A stretch of 64,000 nucleotides of DNA from Nissabacter sp. SGAir0207. GTDB lineage: Bacteria > Pseudomonadota > Gammaproteobacteria > Enterobacterales > Enterobacteriaceae. The notes below the pieces were generated by a model that worked only from the letters and a program-made list of their open reading frames with translations, had not been told where the DNA came from and did not search any database. The first letter of the stretch is position 1; each line of letters starts with the position of its first letter. Made by a program: the position numbers and the translations under genes. Shown one piece after another: positions 35,128-46,077 of the stretch. The stretch lies in the NCBI RefSeq assembly GCF_005491205.1, contig NZ_CP028037.1:186001-250000 (forward strand). The letters are read 5' to 3'.

Positions 35128-38100
35128 ATGTTTGAAAAACTTCTGGTTGCCAACCGTGGCGCGATTGCGTGCCGCATTTTCCGTACGCTGCGCGAGATGG
35201 ACGTCAAAAGCGTGGCGGTATTTTCAGACGCCGATGCCGGTAGCCTGCATCTGCGCGAGGCAGATGAGGCCCTGAGCCTCGGCGATGGCCCGGCGGCGCA
35301 CACCTATCTGGTGGCCGAGAAGATTATCCACGCGGCGCAACAGAGCGGGGCCAGCGCCATCCATCCCGGCTATGGTTTTCTGTCAGAGAACGCGGCCTTC
35401 GCGCAAGCCTGCGAGGCGGCAGGGCTGGCGTTTGTCGGCCCGACGCCAGCGCAACTGCGCATGTTTGGCCTGAAACATACTGCCCGCGCGCTGGCGCAGG
35501 AGAACCGGGTGCCGCTGCTGCCGGGCACCGGCCTGCTGGAGAGTCTGGCCGAGGCGCAGGGTGCGGCGGCCGAGGTGGGCTATCCGGTGATGCTAAAAAG
35601 CACCGCTGGCGGCGGCGGCATCGGGATGCGCATCTGTTACCACGCGGCGGATGTGGCCGAGGCGTTCGATGCCGTCAAGCGGCTGGGGCAGAACAACTTC
35701 AGCGATGCGGGCGTCTTCATCGAAAAATATATCGAACGGGCGCGCCACCTTGAGGTGCAGGTGTTTGGCGACGGGCAGGGCGAGGTGATTGCGCTGGGGG
35801 TGCGCGACTGCTCCATCCAGCGCCGTAACCAGAAGGTGCTGGAGGAGACGCCAGCCCCCAACCTGCCGCACGGCATGGCGGAAGCGCTCTGCTCCGCTGC
35901 CGTGACGCTTGCCAAGGCCGTCTGCTACCGCAGCGCTGGCACCGTGGAGTTTGTCTACGATAGTCAGGCGGAGCAGTTCTATTTCCTCGAGGTCAATACC
36001 CGGTTGCAGGTCGAGCATGGCGTTACCGAGCAGGTATGGGGGGTGGATCTGGTGCGCTGGATGATCGCTCTGGCGGCTGGTGAACTGCCGCCGCTGCGCG
36101 AGCTTGCCGCGACCCTGTCGCCCCACGGCCACGCCATTCAGGCGCGGCTCTATGCCGAAGATCCGGGCCGCCAGTTCCAGCCCTCGCCGGGCCTGCTGAC
36201 CGATGTGGCGTTCCCGCCCGCCGATGGCCGCACGCTGCGCATCGATAGCTGGGTGGAGGCAGGCTGTGAGATCCCGCCATTTTTTGATCCCTTGCTGGCG
36301 AAAGTGATTACCCACCGCGAGACGCGCGGGCAGGCCATCGCGGCGCTCGAGCAGGCGCTGGCGGCCACCCGGCTGTATGGCGTGGAGACCAACCGCGGCT
36401 ATTTGCGGCAGATTCTGGCCTATGCGCCCTTTGCCACCGGCTACCCGTGGACGCGCTGCTTGGATGGACTGACCTATCAGGCCACCACCTTGGAGGTGCT
36501 CTCTGCGGGCACCCAGACCACCGTGCAGGATTTCCCCGGCAGGCTGGGGTACTGGGCCGTGGGCGTGCCGCCCTCCGGCCCGATGGACAGCCTGGCGCTG
36601 CGCCTCGCCAACCGCCTGCTGGGCAACAGCGACAGTGACGCCGCGCTGGAGATCACCATGAACGGCCCTACGCTGCGCTTCAATACTGCGGCGGTAGCGG
36701 CGGTTACCGGGGTCACGCTGCCGGTGGAGCTGGATGGCGTGGCGCAGCCGATGAACCAGAGTTTCTTCATCGCCGCTGGCCAGACGCTGCGGCTGGGGGA
36801 CATCAGCGGGGCGGGCGCGCGCAGTTACCTCGCCCTGCGCGGCGGGTTCCTTGTCCCAGAGTACCTCGGCAGCAAGAGCACCTTCACTTTGGGGCAGTTC
36901 GGCGGCCATGCTGGCCGCGCGTTGCGCACCGGCGACGTGCTCCATCTGGCGGAACTGCAAACGCACCATGCCGGCGAACGCCTGCCAGAGGCGCTGTGCC
37001 CGGCCCTGCCAGCCGTCCGGCAGGTGCGGGTGATCTACGGGCCACATGGCGCGCCGGAGTACTTCACCCCCGCCTACATGGAGACCTTCTTCCAGACCGA
37101 CTGGGAGGTGCATTTTAACTCCAGCCGCACGGGCGTGCGCCTGATCGGGCCACGGCCAGAGTGGGTGAGGGAGAGCGGCGGCGAGGCCGGGCTGCACCCC
37201 TCCAACATCCATGACAACCCCTATGCCATCGGCGCGGTGGACTTTACCGGCGACATGCCCGTGATCCTCGGGCCAGACGGCCCGAGCCTCGGCGGCTTTG
37301 TCTGCCCGGTGACGGTGATTGAGGCCGATCTCTGCCAGCTCGGCCAGTTAAAGGCCGGTGACCGCCTGCGCTTTGTGCCGGTGGATATTCCGACGGCGCG
37401 GCAACTGGTCGCGGAGCAGGATCAGACGCTGGCAACCCTGCGCCCAGTCACCTCCACCTGGCGGCCTGCCGCCATCACCTCGCCGGTGGTGCTGGAGATG
37501 GGCAGGGCCGACGAGCGGCTGGTAGCACGCGTGGCGGGTGATACCCACCTGTTGCTGGAGATAGGTGACCCGGAGCTGGATCTGGTGCTGCGTTTCCGGG
37601 CACATGCGCTGATGCAAGTGCTGGCCGCCAGCCAGCATTCGGCCATCCTCGACCTGACGCCCGGCATCCGCTCCTTGCAGATTCACTACCGGCCCGACGC
37701 ACTGCCGTTGGCGACCCTGCTCTCGATGGTTTCCACCTGCTGGGAAGAGGTGTGCGCCCAACGGGATCTGCGCGTGCCTTCGCGGATTGTGCACCTGCCG
37801 CTCTCTTGGGATGATCCCGCCTGCCAGCAAGCGATTGATAAGTATATGGCCACAGTGCGCCGCGATGCCCCGTGGTGCCCAAGCAACCTGGAGTTCATTC
37901 GCCGCATCAATGACCTGCCAGCAGTGGACGATGTTTACCGTACCCTGTTTGAGGCCAGCTATCTGGTGATGGGGCTGGGCGACGTTTACCTTGGCGCGCC
38001 TGTGGCGACACCGCTCGACCCGCGCCACCGGTTGGTCACCACCAAATACAACCCGGCGCGAACCTGGACGGCGGAGAACTCCGTGGGCATTGGCGGTGCC

Positions 38101-38733
38101 TACCTCTGCATCTATGGCATGGAGGGGCCGGGCGGTTACCAGTTTGTCGGGCGTACCTTGCAGATGTGGAACCGCTATCGCGAAGTCGCTGACTTTGGCG
38201 GCACCCCCTGGCTGCTGCGGTTCTTCGACCAGATCCGCTTCTACCCGGTCTCTGCGGAGGAGCTGCAAAACATCCGCCGCGACTTCCCGCTCGGGCGTTA
38301 TCCACTGCGCATTGAACAGACCGAGCTGGCGCTGGCGGATTACCAACGCTTCCTGACGCAGGAGGCGGAGAGCATCGCTGCCTTCCGCACCCACCAGCAG
38401 GCCGCCTTCGGTGCCGAGCGCGATCGCTGGATAGCCTCGGGGCAGGCACATTTTGAGAGCCAGGAGGCAGCCGTTGAGCAGTCCGATGAGGTACCGCTCC
38501 AACCCGGCCAACAGCGTGTGGAGAGCGCCATCGCTGGCAACCTCTGGCAGGTTAATGTCGCGGAGGGAGATTCAGTCGCGGCGGGCGACGTGCTGGCGAT
38601 CATCGAGGCAATGAAGATGGAGATTCCGCTTCTGGCCCCTTGCGACGGCATCGTGGAGGCCATCCAAGTGGCATCTGGTGCCACAGTGCGCGCCGGGCAG
38701 GGTGTGTTTGTGCTGACGCGGGACGTGGGGTAA
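35128..38733 (+). CDS. Biotin-dependent guanidine carboxylase (urea carboxylase family)
   Basis: 1201 residues, full length. Order: biotin carboxylase domain (1-450; FEKLLVANRGAIACRI, ATP-grasp GGGGIGMR near 166), carboxyltransferase region of AHS2/AHS1 type (about 460-1070), and C-terminal biotinyl domain with EAMKMEIP, biotin on Lys1163. In the carboxyltransferase motif VDFTGDMPVIL residue 705 is Asp; as I recall, true urea carboxylases have Asn here and guanidine carboxylases Asp. With the guanidine-I riboswitch and DUF1989 pair this points to carboxylation of guanidine rather than urea. No allophanate hydrolase gene follows, so the final step must be encoded elsewhere. Confidence 0.9.
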   Translation: MFEKLLVANRGAIACRIFRTLREMDVKSVAVFSDADAGSLHLREADEALSLGDGPAAHTYLVAEKIIHAAQQSGASAIHPGYGFLSENAAFAQACEAAGLAFVGPTPAQLRMFGLKHTARALAQENRVPLLPGTGLLESLAEAQGAAAEVGYPVMLKSTAGGGGIGMRICYHAADVAEAFDAVKRLGQNNFSDAGVFIEKYIERARHLEVQVFGDGQGEVIALGVRDCSIQRRNQKVLEETPAPNLPHGMAEALCSAAVTLAKAVCYRSAGTVEFVYDSQAEQFYFLEVNTRLQVEHGVTEQVWGVDLVRWMIALAAGELPPLRELAATLSPHGHAIQARLYAEDPGRQFQPSPGLLTDVAFPPADGRTLRIDSWVEAGCEIPPFFDPLLAKVITHRETRGQAIAALEQALAATRLYGVETNRGYLRQILAYAPFATGYPWTRCLDGLTYQATTLEVLSAGTQTTVQDFPGRLGYWAVGVPPSGPMDSLALRLANRLLGNSDSDAALEITMNGPTLRFNTAAVAAVTGVTLPVELDGVAQPMNQSFFIAAGQTLRLGDISGAGARSYLALRGGFLVPEYLGSKSTFTLGQFGGHAGRALRTGDVLHLAELQTHHAGERLPEALCPALPAVRQVRVIYGPHGAPEYFTPAYMETFFQTDWEVHFNSSRTGVRLIGPRPEWVRESGGEAGLHPSNIHDNPYAIGAVDFTGDMPVILGPDGPSLGGFVCPVTVIEADLCQLGQLKAGDRLRFVPVDIPTARQLVAEQDQTLATLRPVTSTWRPAAITSPVVLEMGRADERLVARVAGDTHLLLEIGDPELDLVLRFRAHALMQVLAASQHSAILDLTPGIRSLQIHYRPDALPLATLLSMVSTCWEEVCAQRDLRVPSRIVHLPLSWDDPACQQAIDKYMATVRRDAPWCPSNLEFIRRINDLPAVDDVYRTLFEASYLVMGLGDVYLGAPVATPLDPRHRLVTTKYNPARTWTAENSVGIGGAYLCIYGMEGPGGYQFVGRTLQMWNRYREVADFGGTPWLLRFFDQIRFYPVSAEELQNIRRDFPLGRYPLRIEQTELALADYQRFLTQEAESIAAFRTHQQAAFGAERDRWIASGQAHFESQEAAVEQSDEVPLQPGQQRVESAIAGNLWQVNVAEGDSVAAGDVLAIIEAMKMEIPLLAPCDGIVEAIQVASGATVRAGQGVFVLTRDVG

Positions 38734-38736
38734 TCG

Positions 38737-38779
38737 ACTGGCCGTTCACTTCTTGCATCATGGCAGGTAAACGGCCAGT
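38737..38779. repeat. Inverted repeat after the carboxylase gene
   Basis: ACTGGCCGTT (38737-38746) and AACGGCCAGT (38770-38779), perfect 10-bp arms with a 23-nt loop and no T run. Possible end structure of the guanidine operon mRNA or a regulator site for the next gene. Confidence 0.4.
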
Positions 38780-38853
38780 AAAATGTAATGAAGCCATGTT
38801 AAAAAACCCCTAGAATCAGCGGCCATCCGCCAATGCAGTTAACAGGAGCCACC

Positions 38854-39573
38854 ATGGCAGACATTCAACACACAACGATCACCTATACCGCCAACCACCA
38901 AGAGATGGAGGGTGTGCTGGTATTTGACGCCGCACTCTCTGGCACTCGACCGGGGCTGGTAATGGCCCCAAACTGGATGGGCGTCACTGAGAACGCCGTA
39001 CGTCTGGCAGGGCAGGTGGCCGCCCAGGGTTACGCGGTGTTTATTGCGGATCTGTATGGCAAGGGCAACCGCCCGACCTCGCCGGAAGAGGCGGGCGCCG
39101 CGATGGGCGCGGTCAAAGACACGGCTGATGAAGTGGTGCGGATGGCGGCAGCCCTCGCGACACTAAAAGATCAGGCATTTGTGGCAGTCGACAGCAACCG
39201 GGTCGCGGCCTTTGGTTTCTGCTTCGGTGGCCACTGCGCGCTGGAGCTTGCCCGCAGCGGCGAGGCCCTGCGTGCCGCCATCTCATTCCATGGCACCCTC
39301 GACGCCAGCGGCCTGCACGATGCGAAAAACGTCCAATGCCCACTGCTGGTACTGGATGGCGCTTCTGATCCGCTGGTGCCGCGCGAGCAACTGACCGCCT
39401 TCGCCCAAGAGATGAACGGCGTGGGCGCTGACTGGCAGCTGGTCAGCTACGGCGGCGCGGTACACTCCTTCACCGACCCGAATGCCAACGTCGAAGGCGT
39501 CGCAAAATTCCACCCGACGGTCTCCACCCGCGCATTCAACGCCATGTACGCGCTGCTGGACGAAGTAATCTGA
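38854..39573 (+). CDS. Dienelactone hydrolase family protein
   Basis: 239 residues, alpha/beta hydrolase of the DLH family. The catalytic triad is visible: nucleophile Cys123 in GFCFGGH, Asp172 in GASDPLVP and His204 in GGAVHSF. Start chosen at MADIQ with AGGAG 7 bp upstream. Cytosolic esterase or lactonase; enterobacteria carry several of these with unknown substrates. Own transcription unit with a likely promoter in the 120 bp after the carboxylase. Confidence 0.92.
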   Translation: MADIQHTTITYTANHQEMEGVLVFDAALSGTRPGLVMAPNWMGVTENAVRLAGQVAAQGYAVFIADLYGKGNRPTSPEEAGAAMGAVKDTADEVVRMAAALATLKDQAFVAVDSNRVAAFGFCFGGHCALELARSGEALRAAISFHGTLDASGLHDAKNVQCPLLVLDGASDPLVPREQLTAFAQEMNGVGADWQLVSYGGAVHSFTDPNANVEGVAKFHPTVSTRAFNAMYALLDEVI

Positions 39574-39917
39574 TAGGTTTTATTTAGCTGTACCACGGTG
39601 GGGGCATCGAGAGAGGCTCCCACTGCATAGTGGTAAGGGGAGAGGAGCTACAACCGGCTCCGCGAAGCCAATTTAACATAAGATAGATTGTGCGCACTAA
39701 AGTTACACGAACTTCATCTCAGATGTATTAAATGCATTCACTTAATAAATTTAAAATATCCCCCGTAATTTGGATAATCATTTATCCCCTTCAATCATTT
39801 ATTCCTGCTCTTTCTTTTTGATTTAACTCAAAACCAAATTTCTGCACCAACTCTATCATTCCAATTCATTTCTTTTTGTAATTATAAGTGATATGGATTA
39901 TATGAAAAGGATTTATC
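39574..39917. other. AT-rich intergenic region before the LTA-synthase-like gene
   Basis: No gene found. Base composition drops sharply from about 39660 onward and stays low through the following gene, marking the left edge of a probable acquired segment. Confidence 0.5.
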
Positions 39918-41510
39918 ATGTTTAAAAATGTGTTATACATTGCCTTTTATTGCTTAATTTGCTTTCTGCTTTCAAACAACTGTGATAAATACACTTCTCT
40001 ATTCTTATTGATTGAGGCAACACTTGTCTATATTTTTATCATTAGTTTACAGTCTAGAAAAACTTCTACGGTGGTCTGGTTGGCTTACTCAGTGCTTCTT
40101 GGCGCACAGATAAGCTCAATCATCAGTACCGGAGATTATATCATCCCCCTCACAATTATGAACTTGTCTGAGGCAAGTGCCATCGGTTTCTCTCAGATCT
40201 TTAAAATTACGGCAATATTTTTGGCATATCTTATATTAGCGATGCCAGTATATTTTTTACCAAGATTAAAATCACCCTGGCTCAAGCTGTTTATCTTCCC
40301 AGTTCTGTTTTTGCAGGGGCCACTAACCAGTTCCTTTGCTACACTATCTGCAACTTATAAGCAAATGACTTTTGAACCCACCAATGACAGCGAAAACGTA
40401 GCTAAGAAATTCTTAAAATATAATATTTATAAGTCATCCTCTCTTCCAGCCGAGATGAATATCAAAGAGCACCCCAATGTGATTGTTATTTTCACAGAGG
40501 GTTTATCAGAGCAAGTTATTGATACTGTCAACAAAAAAGGGCTAGATGTCACGCCAAACTTAGATAAATACTATAATGAACAATTCATAGTAAAAAACTA
40601 TTTTAACCATACTGCTGCAACATTCAGAGGGTTAAGAGGTCAACTGACATCAGGTTACCAATATAAAGGAGGCTATAATGCCAATGATACCTCTGGCGTG
40701 GGACAAATATCAATCGAAGAGCTAAAAAAAACCTATAACAATAGTTTGATTTCCATTGCGAACATTTTGAAAAGTAATGGCTATGGCACTTACTTCCTCT
40801 CAGCGGACAGTAGTAACAGTAATTTAAACAATCTCATGGAGAGTTTGAATTTTGACAAAGTGTATGGAAAAGAGGATTTTGTCATCAACAGACCTCAAGC
40901 CATGTCTGACAAGCAGACCTTTGAATCTCTCCAAAAGATTGTTGAAAAAACTAAGGATAATTTTTTTATCGGTGTTTACTGTGTTGGAACACACCACGGC
41001 ATGGATAGTCCCGATGAAAAATACCAAGATGGTAAAAACCCTTATTACAACAAATTTCATAACTATGATGCTCAGCTTGGCAAATTTGTTGACTGGTTTA
41101 AACAAAGCCCTTACTACAATAATACCATTTTGATCATTACAGCCGATCACGCTACTTTCCCATCACCAGAATATAAAGAGAGTTTTGGCAGTAATGCCAA
41201 GTATTTCGTCGACAGAGTTCCCTTTATCCTCATCGGATCGGGCATTCATCACTTTATCTACGATGCTAAAGGAAAGAATAGCTTGGGCACAGCACCTACC
41301 ATCCTTAATCTTTTAAAAATAAACCGAGCGCCGAACTACTTCCTCGGCTGCTCCCTTTTTGATACTGATTGCCACTCAAAATTTATGTGGCACTCAGCAA
41401 TAGGTGATAGCTACTTCTCTACTATGCCGCATGGTAAAGAAGAGGAATACCAAGTTACGGAAACCGAGGCCGATCCAGATATCCAAGCATATTACAATAT
41501 AAGCCGCTAA
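39918..41510 (+). CDS. LTA synthase-like / phosphoethanolamine transferase-like membrane sulfatase-fold protein
   Basis: 530 residues: four or five N-terminal membrane helices (about 1-140) and a periplasmic alkaline-phosphatase/sulfatase domain. Catalytic landmarks: metal Glu in IFTEGLS (194), Thr nucleophile in HTAATFRGL (about 232-235), GTHHG near 358 and ITADHAT near 406. This family transfers phosphoglycerol or phosphoethanolamine onto envelope glycans and lipids. The gene is strongly AT-rich and rich in AAA/ATA/TTA codons, unlike every neighbour, so recent acquisition is likely. No glycan biosynthesis genes flank it. AAAGGA ribosome binding site precedes the ATG. Confidence 0.85.
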   Translation: MFKNVLYIAFYCLICFLLSNNCDKYTSLFLLIEATLVYIFIISLQSRKTSTVVWLAYSVLLGAQISSIISTGDYIIPLTIMNLSEASAIGFSQIFKITAIFLAYLILAMPVYFLPRLKSPWLKLFIFPVLFLQGPLTSSFATLSATYKQMTFEPTNDSENVAKKFLKYNIYKSSSLPAEMNIKEHPNVIVIFTEGLSEQVIDTVNKKGLDVTPNLDKYYNEQFIVKNYFNHTAATFRGLRGQLTSGYQYKGGYNANDTSGVGQISIEELKKTYNNSLISIANILKSNGYGTYFLSADSSNSNLNNLMESLNFDKVYGKEDFVINRPQAMSDKQTFESLQKIVEKTKDNFFIGVYCVGTHHGMDSPDEKYQDGKNPYYNKFHNYDAQLGKFVDWFKQSPYYNNTILIITADHATFPSPEYKESFGSNAKYFVDRVPFILIGSGIHHFIYDAKGKNSLGTAPTILNLLKINRAPNYFLGCSLFDTDCHSKFMWHSAIGDSYFSTMPHGKEEEYQVTETEADPDIQAYYNISR

Positions 41511-41546
41511 TGGCTTCGTCCAGAAAGTAATGCGCACCACCCATAA

Positions 41547-41574
41547 ACAAAGTCCCTCCGTAGAGGGACTTTGT
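41547..41574 (+). terminator. Hairpin terminator after the LTA-synthase-like gene
   Basis: Perfect 12-bp stem ACAAAGTCCCTC / GAGGGACTTTGT with loop CGTA. The T-rich part is inside the stem and only a short T-containing tail follows. Confidence 0.6.
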
Positions 41575-41665
41575 TCGTCAAGGGCAACAGTTATTTTCTA
41601 TCCGGTACTACATAATCAACGACGTGGTTGCCTAATTAACCTTTTTCTCTCTGCACAACGCACGG

Positions 41666-42997
41666 CTAGACTGATTTCTGTGACAGAGCCGAAGACGTAT
41701 TTTCTTGATTCTCGTGGCAGGCTTGCACTGGATCGGCAGCATAGTTGGCGTGCTCGGATAACGGCCTTTTACCCTCATAGGTGGCGATCACGGCGGTCGA
41801 AATGCTGTTGCCGATGACGTTGGTCGCGGTGCGCCCCATATCCATAAACTGATCAATGCCGAGAATCAGCAGCACGCCAGCCTCAGGAAGCCCAAACATA
41901 GGAATGGTGGCGGCGACCACTACCACAGATGCCCTCGCGACCCCCGCCGTTCCCTTACTGGTCAGCATCAGCGTCAACAAAATCAACACTTGGTGAGTAA
42001 AACTCAGCTCAATGTTGAAAGCCTGAGCGATGAAAAGAATGGCAAATGATTGATACATCATCGAACCATCAAGATTAAAAGAGTACCCCAGCGGAAGAAC
42101 GAAGCTGGTGATCTTGCGCGGCACACCGAATTTATCCAGCGCCTCCATGGTCTTGGGATAGGCGGATTCGCTGCTTGAGGTGGCAAAGGCAAGCATCAAC
42201 GGCGCGCGAATGAGATCGGCCAGACGAAAAACGGATTTCCCCAAGAAGTAGTAGCCAATCGCAAACAGAATAGTCCAGAGAATAAGCAGGCCAAGATAGA
42301 ACAGGCCAATCAGTTTGCCATAATCTGCCAGTAGCCCCATTCCCTGAACGGTGACCGCTGAAGCCAGTGCCGTAAATACGGCCACTGGCGCAAGGCACAT
42401 GACGTAATCTGTCACGCGGAACATCACTTTTGCCAGTTCGTTGATAAACTTGACGATCGATGACTCCTCACCTGAATGAGCAGCGACCCATGAAAGCGCG
42501 GTGCCAAAGAAAAGAGAAAATACCAGGATCTGTAGGATTTCGTTATTGGCCATCGCCTCCACAATACTGCGTGGAAAGAGATGCGTGAGGAACTGCTTCA
42601 GGCTAAAGCCCCCGGTATTGAGGCCCGTCTGAACATGCTGCGCGCTATCGGCTACGAGATTTAAACCCTTACCTGGCTCAAAGAGATTCGCCAACCCCAT
42701 ACCAATCATTAAAGAAATAATGGAAGCGCTGATAAACCATGCCAGTGCCCGGAATGTGATGCGTTTGATTGACCCGGTATTGCCCATTGCGGCCAGACCA
42801 GAAATCACGGTCGCGAAAATCAGGGGGGCAATGATCATTTTGATGAGGCGCAGGAATATGTCAGTCACCAGATCGAAATACGAAGCAATTTCTTTGGCAT
42901 GTTCCTGAGAGGTTGAGTAGTGATGTAATCCCCATCCCACAAGTATGCCAAGCACGATAGCTATCGCTATCTGTTTGAATAATGCCTTCTTGTTCAT
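41666..42997 (-). CDS. Dicarboxylate/amino acid:cation symporter (DAACS family)
   Basis: 443 residues, eight helices plus two re-entrant loops. Diagnostic motifs: FATSSSESAYPKTMEAL (serine-rich HP1 tip), LGYSFNLDGSMMYQS (helix 7) and GTAGVARASVVVVAA (HP2). The wording is closer to GltP/DctA-like carriers than to sodium/serine carriers; substrates would be C4-dicarboxylates or glutamate/aspartate. GAGG upstream of ATG. Monocistronic with a 700-bp AT-rich region upstream. Confidence 0.9.
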   Translation of the reverse strand: MNKKALFKQIAIAIVLGILVGWGLHHYSTSQEHAKEIASYFDLVTDIFLRLIKMIIAPLIFATVISGLAAMGNTGSIKRITFRALAWFISASIISLMIGMGLANLFEPGKGLNLVADSAQHVQTGLNTGGFSLKQFLTHLFPRSIVEAMANNEILQILVFSLFFGTALSWVAAHSGEESSIVKFINELAKVMFRVTDYVMCLAPVAVFTALASAVTVQGMGLLADYGKLIGLFYLGLLILWTILFAIGYYFLGKSVFRLADLIRAPLMLAFATSSSESAYPKTMEALDKFGVPRKITSFVLPLGYSFNLDGSMMYQSFAILFIAQAFNIELSFTHQVLILLTLMLTSKGTAGVARASVVVVAATIPMFGLPEAGVLLILGIDQFMDMGRTATNVIGNSISTAVIATYEGKRPLSEHANYAADPVQACHENQENTSSALSQKSV

Positions 42998-43720
42998 CCA
43001 GACCTCATTTTAAAGCGGGTAAGCACCGACAAGGAGCAGCCATCACATTGTGTGTTAGTCAGCAGCTCACTTACGTGTTGGGAGAGTTATTACTGCCCCG
43101 ACTCTTGGCGTAATAACACCAGTCATGCCTTCAACGTATCCTCCAAAATCACCGCCATGGCAGCAGCTACCTTTTTAACAATCTAATTACATAAGCGATT
43201 GGGAAACTGTGAACTCTGTCTCACTAAAATTAAATGGCACTTTTAATGAATATTAATGGAACGCAGATCACGCCCTCCACTCTCTGTAGAACAATCTGAA
43301 GTTAAAAAATATCCATGTCAATGCGCAATACATTCACAGCAGTAAAAAATTCAAACCTATAAAAATATACAATAAAATCAATAAATTGAAAGATAACCAA
43401 ATTGGTGCAATTGCCCCACACTTGGGCTTAAGTATGGTGCGAGCGCAAACCATAAAAAAGAACATCTCACACAGCGCTATAGTTAAAACATTTAAATTCA
43501 ATGGATTATATTTAAAGCCAGCACTGCAACGTTAAAGAACCATTAAAATTTAATGGAACTTTTAGTTCCGGTTATTGATTTTAGTGTCGGATTGGTTCTA
43601 TTCTCAGCGACAAGGGCTGGTCAGGGTTCAGAGAAATAACTCAGTTTGATATCAGCTGTTTCTCCGGAGTAAAGGTGCCCTGAAACGTCACTCCTATCCG
43701 CTTCTAAACGAGGTAATAAA
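42998..43720. other. Long non-coding AT-rich spacer between divergent genes
   Basis: 723 bp without a credible frame on either strand. It holds the promoters of the symporter (minus) and of the aminotransferase cluster (plus). I see scattered AATTTAATGG-type short repeats (TTAAATGGCACTTTTAATG at 43229 onward, AAAATTTAATGGAAC near 43544) but no clear operator. Confidence 0.4.
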
Positions 43721-44851
43721 ATGCGTTATAACGTTGATGCCGTTCGTGAAAAGTTCCCGGTTACTGGCAATTGCCTGTATCTGGATTCAGGGCATCAGTC
43801 CCCTTTATCGGTTGACGTGAAAGCAGGGATTGAACAGTTTCTTGACGAGAGTCTGAATCATGCTGGCCCCAAGTCAGCATGGATGGCGCGCCTGGAAGAG
43901 GTGCGCGCGCAGGTTGCTCGCTTTTTTGGCGTAAGCGCCTCTGAAATTGCGTTTACCAAAAACACCTCTGAAGGCTGCAATCTCATCGCCAATGCCTATC
44001 CCTTCCGCGAAGGCGACAACGTTTTAATGCTGGAGGGCGATCATCCCAATAACACCTATGCGTTCCTGAACATTGAAAAAAAAGGCGTTGAAGTGCGGTT
44101 CGTGCCAATGACAGAGCGCGTCAATGCTGAAACTTTCCGGTCAGTGGCCGACGAGCGTACCCGCATTATTTCTCTGTCCCATATCACTTTCCACGCAGGC
44201 CATAAGTTTGATATCGAAAGCATCGCCGGTTTTTGTAAAGAACAGGGCATCCTGCTGATGATTGACGCCATGCAGAGCGTGGGCGTAACGCCGATGTCGC
44301 TCAAGGAGATGGGCGTCTCAGTCATGGTGTGTGGTTCACATAAAGGGCTATTGGTGCCGCAGGGGCTGGGGATCATGTACATCAGCAAAGAGGTTACCAA
44401 TCTGGTGCCGCCTTTCCTGGCGGCGGCCAGCCTGGAAAACCCGCCCGCGGACTTTATCGCCAGCCGCGACAATATGGCTTTGCGCGCAGGGGCGGGCAGT
44501 TTTGAGGTAGGTAACTATAACCTGCCAACGGTGACCGCGCTGGGCCGGGCCATTGAGCTGATTGAAAGCGTTGGCGTGGCAAATATTGAGTCTCATCTGT
44601 ATGACCTGGGCGATCGTCTGCTGTCTCACCTGGATCGTATGGGTATTGATCTGGTGGGGCCACGAAGCCGTGACGATCGCGCCCCGCATATCTACGTCAT
44701 CCGCCTCGATGCCGATAAATGGTTGCCCTATTTCACCGAGAACAATGTTCGCGTCTCGCCTGAACGGGACGGCATCCGGGTGTCATTTGCGCTGTTCAAT
44801 ACCGAGAACGACGTCGACGCCTTTGCCTCCGTGGTCGAAAAGTATCTCTGA
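43721..44851 (+). CDS. Class V PLP-dependent aminotransferase (cysteine desulfurase / epimerase-like)
   Basis: 376 residues of the fold-type I class V group. PLP Lys208 in GSHKGLLVP, Asp182 in MIDAMQSVG, and His154 in LSHITFHAG are in the expected order. It lacks a recognisable Cys-containing persulfide loop, so a true cysteine desulfurase role is doubtful; isopenicillin-N-epimerase-like or lyase activity is an alternative. First of three collinear genes (class III alcohol dehydrogenase, VOC protein) with an IclR gene behind them, suggesting an inducible catabolic pathway. GAGG before the ATG. Confidence 0.85.
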   Translation: MRYNVDAVREKFPVTGNCLYLDSGHQSPLSVDVKAGIEQFLDESLNHAGPKSAWMARLEEVRAQVARFFGVSASEIAFTKNTSEGCNLIANAYPFREGDNVLMLEGDHPNNTYAFLNIEKKGVEVRFVPMTERVNAETFRSVADERTRIISLSHITFHAGHKFDIESIAGFCKEQGILLMIDAMQSVGVTPMSLKEMGVSVMVCGSHKGLLVPQGLGIMYISKEVTNLVPPFLAAASLENPPADFIASRDNMALRAGAGSFEVGNYNLPTVTALGRAIELIESVGVANIESHLYDLGDRLLSHLDRMGIDLVGPRSRDDRAPHIYVIRLDADKWLPYFTENNVRVSPERDGIRVSFALFNTENDVDAFASVVEKYL

Positions 44852-44904
44852 CACCTCGTAGGGTCAGCCGTCTGGCGGCCCTGCCCCTGAATCACCAAAA
44901 CTGA

Positions 44905-46032
<1,128 letters not shown>

Positions 46033-46077
46033 TCCGCGGCCGGACACGCTGGCTGCGCCCTTTAAGAAGGAGTAGAT

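Noticed and set aside
35593-37212. Long minus-strand open frame (539 codons) opposite the carboxylase
   Set aside because: Mirror of a GC-rich coding sequence; low-complexity His/Arg/Gln-rich composition and no ribosome binding site. The plus strand has a full-length conserved enzyme.
41530-41817. 95-codon plus-strand frame overlapping the symporter 3' end
   Set aside because: Overlaps a terminator and a conserved gene on the other strand; no start signal.
42998-43720. Mobile element remnant in the long spacer
   Set aside because: No inverted terminal repeats, target duplication or transposase fragment could be seen.
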